In this document: positions 21,765 through 31,540 of the stretch, in pieces | Layout of the letters: the number at the start of each line of letters is the position of its first letter | How positions within the stretch are numbered: position 1 is the stretch's first letter | Assembly (NCBI RefSeq): GCF_000350225.1 | Contig: NW_005179007.1 | Coordinates: 62,001-126,000, forward strand | DNA length: 64,000 bases | Reading direction: 5' to 3' | Source: Chondrus crispus | Taxonomy: Eukaryota; Rhodophyta; Florideophyceae; Gigartinales; Gigartinaceae | Position numbers and translations under genes: made by a program | The notes under the pieces: generated by a model | What the model saw: only the letters and a program-made list of their open reading frames with translations | What the model was told of the DNA's origin: nothing | Databases searched by the model: none

Positions 21765-22907
21765 GTGCTAGACTCATTGCATTACTCTTCCTACCTCGAG
21801 ATGGTAATCGCGTTCATTCATTGCATCGGTATTCGAACAGACGTTCATCAGAATTTTCGCCATACTTATCAGAGCAAATGTCACATCCATCATCGAGTTT
21901 GTTGCAGGCAGTACACGGCCTTTACTACGGGGCGATCTACGCTTTCCCTGACCCATATCGGAGCTCCGAATTGCTCAACCTCAGGGTACTGTGGCAAACG
22001 AAGTCGAGGAGTTTTTGCTCGCACCTTTCCGCCACGTCTTGCACTAGGCTCAGGTTTCGGAGGACGGGGTGGCGGCTCTTCCGGACAAAAACTTACCTGC
22101 TCAGAGGAGAATCCGGAGGGGGGAGGTAGTGGAGATTCTATATTGACATGCACTAGTCTCATTTCGAGACGGCGCGATTTTGGTCGTAGAGAAGGAACCA
22201 GGCTTGAGGGAAACCCGATCTACTCTTTGAAGAGACTTTTTAGTTCAATTCGTATTTCTCACGTGCTACTGGCTTTGAACGTCGGCGTTTTCGCGCTTCA
22301 AACGCTTATGGGACCCAATGTACTAATGCGTGGAGCGAAAGTGAACAGTGCGATTACTGCTGGCCAGTATTATCGTCTCTTCTCACCGATGTTTCTGCAC
22401 GCGAGCGTTAGCCACCTGTTAGTGAACAGTTTCTCTCTTCACTCTACTGGACCTTCAGTAGAGTCATGGTTTGGAAAGCCCCGTTTTTTGTCTCTGTACA
22501 TTGCGTCGGGAGTGAGTGGGAATGTTCTATCGTACTTTTGTAGTCCCACGCCAGCTGTTGGAGCATCGGGAGCTATCTTTGGCTTAGTTGGCGCTTCGTT
22601 GGTGGTGTTAGGGCGCCACCGTCAGATCCTGGGTCCACGGGCGCGGAAAGGATTACGGTCGTTGGCATATGTTGTCATTATGAACTTTGGAATTGGACTG
22701 ACTCCTGGCTCTCGCGTGGATAACTTTGGACATCTCGGGGGGTTTTTAGGGGGTATCGCATTTTCATACTTACTTGGTCCGCGCTTGACTGTGCAAAAGA
22801 CGAATACGGGTCGTAAGGTTTTACGCGACATTCCAATTTTGAGACAAGCCGTGTCGGAGATGGAGGGACGCTTGAAAGAACTCCAGGGTCTCATTAGACG
22901 GAGATGA
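21765..22907 (+). CDS. Rhomboid family intramembrane serine protease, probably plastid
   Basis: A rhomboid protease cleaves membrane proteins within the bilayer using a Ser-His pair. The 380-residue frame shows a long hydroxylated and basic N-terminal region (1-160) that looks like a plastid or mitochondrial targeting tail, then about six membrane helices. Family motifs are present: FLHASVSHLLVN with H217 and N221, AVGASGAIFG with the catalytic Ser at 268, and NFGHLGGFLGG with the catalytic His at 323. A second in-frame ATG (21,801) could be the true start. No intron is needed. Its stop codon is 83 bp from the stop of the convergent DUF3326 gene. Compartment is inferred from the N-terminus only. 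Confidence 0.9.
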   Translation: MLDSLHYSSYLEMVIAFIHCIGIRTDVHQNFRHTYQSKCHIHHRVCCRQYTAFTTGRSTLSLTHIGAPNCSTSGYCGKRSRGVFARTFPPRLALGSGFGGRGGGSSGQKLTCSEENPEGGGSGDSILTCTSLISRRRDFGRREGTRLEGNPIYSLKRLFSSIRISHVLLALNVGVFALQTLMGPNVLMRGAKVNSAITAGQYYRLFSPMFLHASVSHLLVNSFSLHSTGPSVESWFGKPRFLSLYIASGVSGNVLSYFCSPTPAVGASGAIFGLVGASLVVLGRHRQILGPRARKGLRSLAYVVIMNFGIGLTPGSRVDNFGHLGGFLGGIAFSYLLGPRLTVQKTNTGRKVLRDIPILRQAVSEMEGRLKELQGLIRRR

Positions 22908-22990
22908 CAGCGTTCGAAGTTCTCTGAGACCTTTTCTTTTCTTCATTTTTTTTGCAAATACGATGGGTTCATTTCAGATCACGACCTGTT

Positions 22991-24328
22991 CTAGTTCTTC
23001 ACCTCGAATAGTCTTGGGACGAAAGGCCCTAGCGAGGATAATTCGATACCAGCCTTATGCGCAGCTAGGTATCCCGCAGCCTCTGCGTAGCTCTTGACAA
23101 ACAAAACCCTCTCTGATTCGATCCCCACGCATCGCGAAGAGACGCTGATGGCAGTTCTATTTTCACCAACAGCGATAACTAGAGCATCTTTAGCTGATGC
23201 AAGGTTCATAAGGGCACTACCCCCAAACGCGCTTGCTGGAACGACAATACTGTCGACTTGTTCTGCAAAAATGATGTCCTTGAAGTCGGGCTGGGCATCA
23301 GACCTAGCAGTGGGAATGAGCTTCGGGGCTTTTGACAACCCGACAAGCACGCAGGATAGGAAGGTGTACCCAAGTTCTTCAGCTGCTGCCTTGGGGCTCA
23401 CAGAGCTGTCCACATTCAACGGCGAAAGAGCAGGCGCGTGTGCGCACGGAACATGCAATTCTCGCGTTACCAGGTGACTAATTACTGCCTCAGCCCCCGC
23501 GATCGCATCGACAGCTGCGCCTGCTCTATACTTTGCTAATTGAATGGGGTCTTCATCCTCTGGAAATTTTGTGACGACAGCAATCGCTTGGCACCCGCGT
23601 GCGATAAGCCGGGCTGAGGCTGCCAACAAGGACTCGGGATTACTTATTTGTCCCCAGGAGGGCCCACAATCACTAGATTCTATCTTCACATGAAGAGGGA
23701 GATCTGTGATTACATAGTCTGTCACTTGGAGCCCGAGGGTAGCCCTTGCGGCCTCCGCTGCTTGCTTGTGCCTAAGAATAGCGTCAGGGTGCATGGCAGC
23801 ATCAAGAACCAGTCCGATCCGATTGGACCTGTTTGTAGAGTGATATAGCGCGTAATTGCCCGCCGCAAATTGGTCGAGAGCAAATCCTTCGACATAAAGC
23901 GCGTTCGGGAGGGGCCAATACATTAGAGCGCCGTTGAGAACATTTGGGTGTGTAATGACTGTGTCTACAATCGTTGAAATCAGTCTCACAACCGGGAGTG
24001 CATCGCCTGCATAACCGCCAATCGAAGCACCAATTCCGGTGGGCACAGTCAAAACAGTCGTGTAGTTGTCAGCGGAAGATGTAACATGGAATCGGCGCCT
24101 TCGATTTGTGCTTGGCGATGCGACGAAGGGTTTTTTGGAGGGCGCGGAGAGGCATGGTTTGCCATTTCGGTGGGAGAGAAAGGCCCATTGTGGTCGGAGG
24201 AGTGTGACATACGCCGGTGCGTTGAGGCGATTGTGGACGAGGTTTTGGGAAGAGGACCTGCAACTCGTGGCGCAAAGCATGGGACCGGTAACGGGGCAAG
24301 ACTTGCCCAGCTCTGACCAGGCCCCCAT
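22991..24328 (-). CDS. DUF3326 family protein, probably plastid-targeted
   Basis: 445 residues. From about residue 92 the protein matches the DUF3326 family of cyanobacteria and plastid-bearing eukaryotes: VPTGIGASIGGYAGDALPV (95-113), THPNVLNGALMYWPLPNALY (126-145), GLVLDAAM and a C-terminal part with VPASAFGGSALMNLASA and GENRTAISV. The first 90 residues are rich in Ser, Arg and Pro and fit a plastid transit peptide. The molecular function of the family is not known. The gene is intronless, converges on the rhomboid gene and diverges from the YqeH-type GTPase gene. Confidence 0.88.
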   Translation of the reverse strand: MGAWSELGKSCPVTGPMLCATSCRSSSQNLVHNRLNAPAYVTLLRPQWAFLSHRNGKPCLSAPSKKPFVASPSTNRRRRFHVTSSADNYTTVLTVPTGIGASIGGYAGDALPVVRLISTIVDTVITHPNVLNGALMYWPLPNALYVEGFALDQFAAGNYALYHSTNRSNRIGLVLDAAMHPDAILRHKQAAEAARATLGLQVTDYVITDLPLHVKIESSDCGPSWGQISNPESLLAASARLIARGCQAIAVVTKFPEDEDPIQLAKYRAGAAVDAIAGAEAVISHLVTRELHVPCAHAPALSPLNVDSSVSPKAAAEELGYTFLSCVLVGLSKAPKLIPTARSDAQPDFKDIIFAEQVDSIVVPASAFGGSALMNLASAKDALVIAVGENRTAISVSSRCVGIESERVLFVKSYAEAAGYLAAHKAGIELSSLGPFVPRLFEVKN

Positions 24329-24494
24329 CCCACGATCTGTCTAGTTGCAATGAATTGAAAAGCATTCCCTGCCGTCTGCCACTCCCATACAGTAAAGTCT
24401 ATACACTGTATGTGCCGAAGCTGTGTTGCAGATACATAAAGTTCATGTAATCCAGCGTCGAACGCCCTCACAAGGGTACAGAACACGTGCGAAT

Positions 24495-24608
24495 CCCAAG
24501 GGTGTCCTTGGGTTCTAGTTACTCTTCGAAGGGTAGTGCAACACTACAGTACGTATACTGTAACCAAGGGTACCCTTGGTACTGTACATACTGTACCAAG
24601 GGTACCCT
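24495..24608. promoter_or_regulatory. Cluster of AAGGGTACCCTT palindromes in a divergent promoter
   Basis: Between the DUF3326 and GTPase start codons lie CCCAAGGGTGTCCTTGGG (24,495-24,512), the perfect 18-bp palindrome ACCAAGGGTACCCTTGGT (24,563-24,580) and a further ACCAAGGGTACCCT (24,595-24,608), spaced 32-68 bp apart and mixed with TACAGTAC/ACTGTA runs. Repeated dyads in a shared promoter suggest sites for a dimeric regulator of both plastid genes. That role is inference. Confidence 0.45.
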
Positions 24609-25144
24609 ACTGCTGCACTGTGCACACTGCATTGGTGATTGCTTGAGCCGTATACTGTATCAGAGAAGCTCTAATTTACGCTTCCTGTCGAACCGATGAG
24701 GCTTTTTTTGTGATTTCCCTGAGCACATTACTGTACAGCATACAGTATCTGCGAATTTATATGTTTTTGCGAACCTTACTCCCTTGCTCGCGCCCACCGT
24801 CCGGATCAGACGGATAAGGATAAGCCGCTGCGGAGATTATTGCCCGCTAGTAGAAAAAACCACCCCGTGTGCCATCACCCTGTACCACGTATTGGTCTGC
24901 ACGAAGACAGAATTCCAGAAGCCGTCTCCTCATCCGCCTTTGTTGAGAACCGAAAGCAATTGGGAACCCGTTTGTGGTGTCAGATTCCGCTATCGTCTAG
25001 ATATTCTTGTTGCGGCCACTGCCTCTCACCATCACGCCGTCATACCGAGCCGGTGCTGCGAACATCAATCCTCGTTTCTGCTTCTGCTTCTGCGTCGGCA
25101 GAAGGAATTGCTATTGAGTCTGCAACCACCTGTAATCACCCAAA

Positions 25145-27058
25145 ATGCAGTCACCCGCATATCTCTTTCAAGTATCTAGTTTTTTTCGAATGCGTTTGCC
25201 ATCGTCACCTGTGTTTGTGAGAGCTGCCACATTGCCAAGAACATGTCATTTGCGAGCAAGGCAACCGGTTAGATGCGTCGCATCGACACCAAGCAATGAA
25301 GACGACATGACCGGCTCAGACCTTACCGCGACCCCATCTCCGGCATCCGCTCACTTAACTTCAAATTCCGGGCCGCCAGAACCATCTGCTATCACCGCAG
25401 ATTATGAAGAGCTGCTTGCGGCTTTCGATTCTTCCGTTGACGAAATTGCTCTAGAAACCGAGAATACGCTTGCTAAATCCACTGCTAAATCCACTACTGA
25501 CATGAAACCGCACGAAAGACAAGCCGCGGCTGCCAAAGAAGCGTATCTCAGGCGATTGGATATTCTTTCAACCATACCGCATGATCTTGTTGTGGAGCAA
25601 GTTAGAAATAAGTGTCCCGGGTGTGGTTCCATGTTTCAGTCCGACACTCCAGAGCGACCCGGGTACGTACCTCCGACTGTCGTGGAAGAAGACCCGCTTC
25701 CCGATCCAGTTCCAATTACTGAGGATGACGAAGCACCACCCAAGCTTCCGAAAATTCAAAAGGACCCGGTGTGTCAAAGATGTTACCGCTTAACCCACTA
25801 CGGCAAAATTGAGAGTCACTTGCGCGTGAAGCCAAAGCGAACATTTCCATTGCCCCGGACGTCGAGTTTATCGGACAAGACAGATATAGAAAAAGAGTCT
25901 TCCGGAGACGGACTGAGTGAGCTTTCTCCAAGAAAGTTTCGAAGGACTTTGGAACGTCTTCGGAATGTGAATGCTGTCATCATCTTCCTGGTGGATATAT
26001 TCGATTTCCATGGCACTTTTATTCCTTCTGTGGAAGACATCATCGGACAGAAAAACCCTATTATACTGGCTGTAAATAAGGTCGACCTGCTTCCAAAGAA
26101 TTACAAAGCGTCTCGAGTGGAAGGATGGATCAAACATGAGTGCTCGGTCATGGGGTTGCACGACGTGGCTGGAATTCACTTAGTTTCGTCGACGAAAGGA
26201 ACAGGTGTTGGAGAACTGGTTGCTGATGCTTTACGAATTGCTAAGCAACGGCGGTCTGATGTGTATGTGATTGGTGCTGCAAATGTGGGGAAGTCTTCTT
26301 TTATCAATCGACTTATGCGAATTCGAAAGGGAAAGGGGAACGGTAGTCGCTCTAAAGATGATGGGCGTCCTCGTCGTGACAAGACATCACTGGGCACCAT
26401 AACGACAAGTGTTGTCCCTGGGACGACGCTAGACGTTATCCGTATTCCCCTCGGTGGGAAAGTGAACCTGTATGACACGCCCGGCTTAATGATCTCGCAC
26501 CAGTTGACAAACTTTTTAGATGCCAAAGAGCTCCGAGCGGTGCTTCCCTCAAAATCTGTGGAAAACGTCACTTTTCGGCTTGCCGAAGGCAAAGCGATCT
26601 ACATTGGTGGGCTGGCACGACTCGAAGTGGTATCTGGGAAGCCTTTCTTTTTCACTTGCTTTTTTGCGCCAACGGTGAAAATACATCCAGGGCGAGCCGA
26701 CGGGGCACATGAATTTCTTCATCGACATGTTGGTGACTTTCTTACTCCCCCCTTTTCTGAGGAAGGGCTCGAGAAACTTGGGGAATGGACGAGCAAGTCA
26801 TTTACCGCTGAAGGACAGAGCTGGAAAAAGTCATGCGTGGATATCGTATTGTCTGGATTGGGATGGATATCTGTGACAGGACCTGGGAAGGTACGGTTGA
26901 GGATATGGGTTCCAAGAGGTGTCGGGGTTTTCACAAGGGAGCCATTGATGCCGTTTGAAACGGATGTTGGAGTGAGCAAATATACGGGGTCGACAGCGGT
27001 GAACAGGAAACAAATGCGCAAGTCATCCAAAAAACGAAAACCCGATGATTTTGAGTAA
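25145..27058 (+). CDS. Circularly permuted GTPase, YqeH/BPG2/NOA1 family
   Basis: A 637-residue GTPase of the YqeH family, which in bacteria and plastids helps mature the small ribosomal subunit. An N-terminal region (1-60) looks like a plastid transit peptide, followed by an acidic linker. A CPGC...CQRC zinc finger (C157, C160, C210, C213) precedes the G domain. The G motifs come in permuted order: G4 NKVD (311-314), G5 SSTKG (348-352), G1 GAANVGKSS (377-385), G2 region PGTT (426-429), G3 DTPG (444-447). The C-terminal part (about 460-600) matches the extra domain of the family and the end is Lys-rich. The start at 25,145 gives the full targeting region; M16 and M55 are alternatives. Plant BPG2 is the closest named type I recognise. 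It converges on MOB1. Confidence 0.92.
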   Translation: MQSPAYLFQVSSFFRMRLPSSPVFVRAATLPRTCHLRARQPVRCVASTPSNEDDMTGSDLTATPSPASAHLTSNSGPPEPSAITADYEELLAAFDSSVDEIALETENTLAKSTAKSTTDMKPHERQAAAAKEAYLRRLDILSTIPHDLVVEQVRNKCPGCGSMFQSDTPERPGYVPPTVVEEDPLPDPVPITEDDEAPPKLPKIQKDPVCQRCYRLTHYGKIESHLRVKPKRTFPLPRTSSLSDKTDIEKESSGDGLSELSPRKFRRTLERLRNVNAVIIFLVDIFDFHGTFIPSVEDIIGQKNPIILAVNKVDLLPKNYKASRVEGWIKHECSVMGLHDVAGIHLVSSTKGTGVGELVADALRIAKQRRSDVYVIGAANVGKSSFINRLMRIRKGKGNGSRSKDDGRPRRDKTSLGTITTSVVPGTTLDVIRIPLGGKVNLYDTPGLMISHQLTNFLDAKELRAVLPSKSVENVTFRLAEGKAIYIGGLARLEVVSGKPFFFTCFFAPTVKIHPGRADGAHEFLHRHVGDFLTPPFSEEGLEKLGEWTSKSFTAEGQSWKKSCVDIVLSGLGWISVTGPGKVRLRIWVPRGVGVFTREPLMPFETDVGVSKYTGSTAVNRKQMRKSSKKRKPDDFE

Positions 27059-27139
27059 TGGGAAGGTGGCGTGCGATATGGGTCAGAACCCGTACGGCGA
27101 GGAAACTGCAGGACCTTACAGAGACGATGATTAGGCAGT

Positions 27140-27781
27140 TTACAAAGACGCGATGACATCTTTCAGAGGTTCGAGCTCTTTCGGGGGTAAGAGGTTGAAG
27201 AGCCAGCCAAAATACATAAAGTGTCTGAAACACGTGCTAAGATGAGCTTCAGCACGACAGGCTACAATTTCGTCAAGATGGGAGTGAAAAATGTGAGCGT
27301 AGACACGGAAAAGACGACGCATAATGGTTTTGACGATAGAGCCGTAGTTTTCTGGAAACTTGGTCTCCTCCATAGAAGGGAACATAGCCTCATTGGATAG
27401 TTGCTTGTCGACCCAATCCATGAGCAAGCCGATGTATTTCGGGGCGGAGACCTTGACGGCGGTCTTGTGGCGGTCATTATCTGCCCACAGGTATTCGTAT
27501 TTTGGGGAGGCGCACATAACGGGGCAGGAGGAGGAGGTGCATTTGTCGCACATAGAACCGTAGATGAGGTTGACCTGATTGAAGAGGTCGACGACGTTGA
27601 CGCTGATCCAGTCGTTGACATCGTAGCCGTCGGGAACTTTGACAGCCTCTCGTAAGTTTCCGGTGTCGAGAGAAGCCTTCAAAACTTCATGTGCGAGTTT
27701 GTGTACTTCGTAACGTGGGTTGGAGGCCTCTATCTTGCGGCGCGGCTTGAAAGTCTTGTTGCGGTCAAAGACTGAAAACAT
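27140..27781 (-). CDS. MOB1: MOB kinase activator 1
   Basis: 213 residues, the normal length for MOB1, the small adaptor that binds and activates NDR/LATS (Dbf2-type) kinases in mitotic exit and Hippo-like signalling. The N-terminus MFSVFDRNKTFKPRRK has the canonical KTFKP motif. NLREAVKVPDGYDVNDWISV and LFNQVNLIYG follow. Zinc ligands are C81 and C86 (CTSSSCPVMC) and H163 and H168 (YAHIFHSH). SAPKYIGLLMDWV and TIMRRLFRVYAHIFHSHLD match the family closely. No intron. The stop lies 81 bp from that of the convergent GTPase gene. All key residues are present. Confidence 0.95.
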   Translation of the reverse strand: MFSVFDRNKTFKPRRKIEASNPRYEVHKLAHEVLKASLDTGNLREAVKVPDGYDVNDWISVNVVDLFNQVNLIYGSMCDKCTSSSCPVMCASPKYEYLWADNDRHKTAVKVSAPKYIGLLMDWVDKQLSNEAMFPSMEETKFPENYGSIVKTIMRRLFRVYAHIFHSHLDEIVACRAEAHLSTCFRHFMYFGWLFNLLPPKELEPLKDVIASL

Positions 27782-28146
27782 GGTTGAGGAAAGGAGAAGA
27801 TGCTTGAGTGGAGGTGAAAGTGCAGAGTGAGCGCTAGACGGGAGGGCAGGTAGAGTGCGTTGTGTCGAGGGAAATGATTGTGGGTGTGGGGTCGAGTCGG
27901 GTGGAGGGAAAGGGGGATGCTACGGAAATATGTCGATGAAGCCAGTGGCTATGTTTTGGGATTAAATTTGGTCAACTCCTCGCTAGCGCACGTCCCACTC
28001 TCCCTGCACGCTGGCCTGCTGGCATGCTGGCATGCTGGCATACTGTACCGAGCCGGACAGTACTTCACTGCGGCGTAGTACTGTAGGCTACAGTCTGTAG
28101 CCGCCGAACCCCCGCGTTACAGTAAATTATCCGACATGCACTTGTA
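27782..28146. other. MOB1 upstream region with short tandem repeats
   Basis: This should hold the MOB1 promoter (minus strand). Nearer the pogo element lie about four 8-bp units GCTGGCAT/GCTGGCCT (about 28,010-28,041) and one copy of a 56-bp repeat that recurs beyond the transposon. No coding frame was recognised. Confidence 0.5.
28091..28146 (+). repeat. 56-bp unit flanking the pogo element, left copy
   Basis: The 56 bp starting CAGTCTGTAGCCGCCGAACC and ending CATGCACTTGTA recur at 31,141-31,196 with one difference. The transposon sits between the two copies at a TA. Without the element the two units would lie in tandem. Confidence 0.85.
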
Positions 28147-28372
28147 CCCTTCCTGGCCGGGGCAATTTGGGAATTTTTTTGGCAGAGCCCCACAAGTTTT
28201 GAATGTCACTATCCCGAGCAGCCAAAAGTGTCCGTTCCAGCCAGTCGGGTGTCCATGTGCCATCCACGAGGAAAAGACGCTGGCAAAAACAACCTGTTGG
28301 AAGCCATTCGACATTTTCCGATACGTGCCAAAAGGGCTCAAATGACAAAAAAGGGCAATTTGGTGATTTTAG

Positions 28373-30886
28373 TTATGTACTGGAAAGCGATGACAGAGAT
28401 TCCATAACTTTCTCTTCAGCCATCAAATTCTTACTGAACGCTTGCCTCGACAATGTTCTACTCATTGCTGCGCCGAATCTCGCCCCAGAAGTCGGAGAAA
28501 AACGTTCAGGCTGTGGGGGAGACAGCGGGGCTGGGGATGTTGGTTCAGCTGCTGACTTTGTACGGCGATTCTCCTTCGAGAATCGCATCTGGGCTCGACT
28601 GCGGTCCCGCTGTTCCTTCTTCTCAGTTTTGAGATGCCTCTCAGCAGCAAGTTTTACGTTTCTCTCATTTCCGCTTTCGGTTATATTGTCCAAAGTCAAG
28701 TACAGAGCAGGTGTATCTTTTTGCAACTCCACACTTTTCTCGCTGCCTGCGTTGGAACTTTTTATGTTCGAGAAATGCGTGATTGTCATAAGGATTTTAT
28801 TTCTACTTCTGCTTTTGCGCAAAAGCATTTCCACATCCCTACGTCCCGTTGGAGGCTCTTTGCCAGCCTCCAAAGTTTTTTTGAGCTGACGAAAAGTCCG
28901 ATTGTCGCGGTCCCGGGTTTATATTTGTCACATTTAGGGAAGCGACTTTGCCACTTTTTGGGTCACATGTGACCGCATCTGGTGCTGGTCTCTTCAGCCT
29001 GTTAAGAAAGGAGTAGTCCATTGGCCATAACCCCGAATTTTCGAAGCTTAACTTATTCTTATCCACCGTGAGACCACTGTAAGCCAACATCGCCACCATC
29101 AGATTTGCACGCACACCTCGCATGTCGAGCGTTGTTTGTTCATGAATCATATCCTGGTATTTGTGCATCCCTTTTTGAATGCACTGTTTATGTCCTGGTC
29201 GCAGGGTTGCAAGAAGTGAGTCGTATTTGAAGGAGACTGAACGACTTCGCACTTTTTTTTGCTTGCACGACTCGAGCCACTCGAAACCTTCTCGTTACGA
29301 GTGACCGTCAAGAGTCACACAGCAGGAAAGCTCCTGGGGTAGGGTCTTCGTCACAAATGTATCCACATGCTCTATCACAAAGGAAATGAGTCTCTTTTCC
29401 ATACTTCCCCTGTCTGTTGTAATTATTACGGTTCCCTTCTCAAACCACATTTTTTGAGACAATCTACTAGATTGTACGGAAGGGCATATTACTTCGGTCT
29501 GTTTGAGCGGAGAGATCCATCCGCTCATTACATTCTTTCTTTCTACAATGAAAAGAGAGGAATTTGCGACCAGAGGCCGAGACGGCCACCACAATCGTTA
29601 TATGCTTGTTTTTTTTCTAGCTTGACAAGCCAAATACCCACCGTGATTAGTGCGTGAGGACCCAAATACTTTTAGTTCTTACCCTATATTGACAGTCCAC
29701 AGCTGTCTCGTCGAAGTTCCCAAGGCCGGAGGGGTCGTTGAATGTACCAGGATTAGCATGTTGCACTTTTTTCAATGCATTTGAAAAGGTTGACACATGG
29801 GTGAAATTTTCAGCCGCCAACTTTGCGACGTCTTTGTTCTCACTTTTTCGATAAGTGACGTCTCTATTCACTTGCACGCCAATGGCGGATGGTGTCTTGA
29901 GACGGACTGCCAGATTCTGTGCGAAATCCTGGACGTTTGTCAGACGCTATCTGAGTCATTATATTTCTCATATCTCCGTTTGAGTGTGCAGAAACCTTTT
30001 CTGCCGCGTATACAATCCTTTTCTTTATCAAAGTTGACTCTTGTTCAGTAAAAATTGTGCGCAGTCCTCTGCGGTGGGCTTCTGGCGATAGAAGGGCGTT
30101 GAGTTTGGATTCATCACGCTCTTCTACGGCGTGATAAATCCGATCTTCTGTTGTGCGAGGTACATTTGTCGCTTTCACGACGGCAGACCGTTTAGTACGT
30201 GTACGAAGGAGTGCGGTGGCTTTTTCCAGCTGCTTGTTCATGAATGCTGTGGTATAAATACCTTCGTCCCGACCACTCGGAACGAGGGGGGTTAGAGGTG
30301 AGGGAGCGCGCGACGCTGGGTTACCCACGCGCGGATAAAAACCGTACGGATGGACTCGAAAAGAGGGAAGGCTCACATGGCCGGTGACGCGCAGCCGGTA
30401 GGTGGTGTTATAACCGGATGGCCGGTAACGGGTTAGAAGCCCGAGCTAAAGGAAAACCGGAACGGTGTTAGCACTTAGCCGTAAAGGGAAGGGAGGCAAG
30501 TCTGCCTCCTCTTTACTGGGACGGGGCAGGTGCCCCCGGTCTTAACCCCTAAGTGGGACGCCAGGACACCTGTCCTGCTACAGTAGCTGTTACTTACTGT
30601 ATACCAGCTACTGTACACAATTAATAAATTTCTGCCATTAACTACTAATTACTAGTTATGACCGTACGGATTACACACGTGTAGCCGGTGGAGTATTACT
30701 GTTCTCCGTACCGGCCACCAGCTGTAAATACAACTCCTTACGGTTGTGCTGGCGCTTACACCTGAGATCACTGTACGCCGGGGCAGCAGCGGTGGCGCCG
30801 TCGCCTCCGCGCAATTGTACTATAAATGCGTCGCGTTCCTGCCTCCTTTTTTCGATTGCACGCTGCATGCGCATGGAGAGTCCCAT
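28373..30886 (-). pseudogene. Pogo/Jerky-type transposase remnant
   Basis: Reading leftward from the ATG at 30,886 (MGLSMRMQRAIEKRRQERD), the frame enters the solo LTR at 30,829 and resumes beyond it at AFMNKQLEKATALL, so the LTR insertion split the gene cleanly. Further on come a DNA-binding N-terminal region, NFDETAVD (first Asp of the DDE domain, near 29.7 kb), SLFIVERKNVMSGWI, CCVTLDGHS (second Asp, near 29.3 kb) and ENSGLWPMDYS, like the C-terminal part of Jerky/Tigger transposases. The tail is charged. Apart from the LTR the gene is broken by several frameshifts and at least one stop (at 29,295). Confidence 0.75.
30248..30824 (+). repeat. Solo LTR in the pogo transposase (family TGTGGTATAA)
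   Basis: 577 bp bordered by the 5-bp target duplication AATGC (30,243-30,247 and 30,825-30,829). It starts TGTGGTATAAATACCTTCG and is closely related over its first half to the solo LTR at 56,264-56,856. The reading frame of the surrounding transposase is restored when the LTR and one AATGC are ignored, which supports the borders. No internal region of this family is in the window. Confidence 0.85.
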
Positions 30887-31140
30887 GACGCACGAATACT
30901 TGTAGTCAAAGTCATGATGGCAGTGCTGTAGAAGACAGTTTTACGAGCATTGAGACGCCGTGGGGCTACAGGAGTTTGAATTTTGGCGGACTTCTGCATC
31001 GCAGGGCAACGAGGGAGGACGAAGGAACTTGTATGACTATCGCTAGCATGGCAACGGGGTGTACTTGAAAATCTGGAAGAGCAATACTAAACATTCCCAA
31101 ATTGCCCCCGATTCCCAAATTGCCCCGGTCAGGAAGGGTA

Positions 31141-31196
31141 CAGTCTGTAGCCGCCGAACCCCCGCGTTACAGTAATTTATCCGACATGCACTTGTA
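31141..31196 (+). repeat. 56-bp unit flanking the pogo element, right copy
   Basis: Second copy of the unit at 28,091-28,146 (AGTAATTTAT here against AGTAAATTAT there). Together with the TA target duplication it suggests the element entered the junction of a pre-existing tandem pair. Confidence 0.85.
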
Positions 31197-31416
31197 CAGT
31201 GCGAGTTCAATCAAGAGCTGCACAGTGTACAGTGGGTCCTACGCATTAGTGCCGCTTTTGTTTGTGCCTCCATTCCAATAGTGCTGGCCCAGACGCACGA
31301 ACACGAAATGTGCCACGTGTCATACGGTTCCGGCTGTTATGCTACACTGTACCAATGACGGATGCTCGAATGCGTTTTCACCTACACCGCGAGACAGGAT
31401 ATGTTTGCAGAGTTGA

Positions 31417-31540
31417 GCATGTCTTCCGAGTGACCCCTCCCGCACTATCCCTACCGCTCTCCGTTCGCTACGACGCACTCCAGCTAGCCACCTCTCTCGT
31501 CTCAACATTGTTGTCGTTTCGCCTAGTATGGCGAACCAAA
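31417..31540 (+). pseudogene. Left piece of a LINE-like C-terminal coding region
   Basis: After an in-frame TGA (31,414) an open frame reads ...ASHLSRLNIVVVSPSMANQ up to 31,540, where the giant gypsy begins. The frame resumes beyond it at 57,999 as ...NQIGLPLRLCGHGF, using the CCAAA that is duplicated at both borders. The piece resembles the region just after the RT domain of non-LTR retrotransposons. The upstream LINE parts are not seen, so it is 5'-truncated or older debris. Confidence 0.55.

Larger units (their letters stand above)
28147..31138 (-). mobile_element. Tc1/mariner-pogo type DNA transposon (decayed)
   Basis: Inverted ends of 28 bp (CCCTTCCTGGCCGGGGCAAT on the left; the right end is its complement with one change) are flanked by TA on both sides (28,145-28,146 and 31,139-31,140), the Tc1/mariner target duplication. 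Near the right end ATTCCCAAATTGCCCC is present twice in tandem. The element carries a minus-strand pogo/Jerky-type transposase remnant and a 577-bp solo LTR with its own target duplication. Without that LTR it is about 2.4 kb. Confidence 0.88.

Noticed and set aside
30248-30824. Solo LTR region read as a tRNA or other RNA gene because of its many short dyads
   Set aside because: No cloverleaf or box A/B pattern was seen. The target duplication and the second copy at 56.3 kb show it is an LTR.
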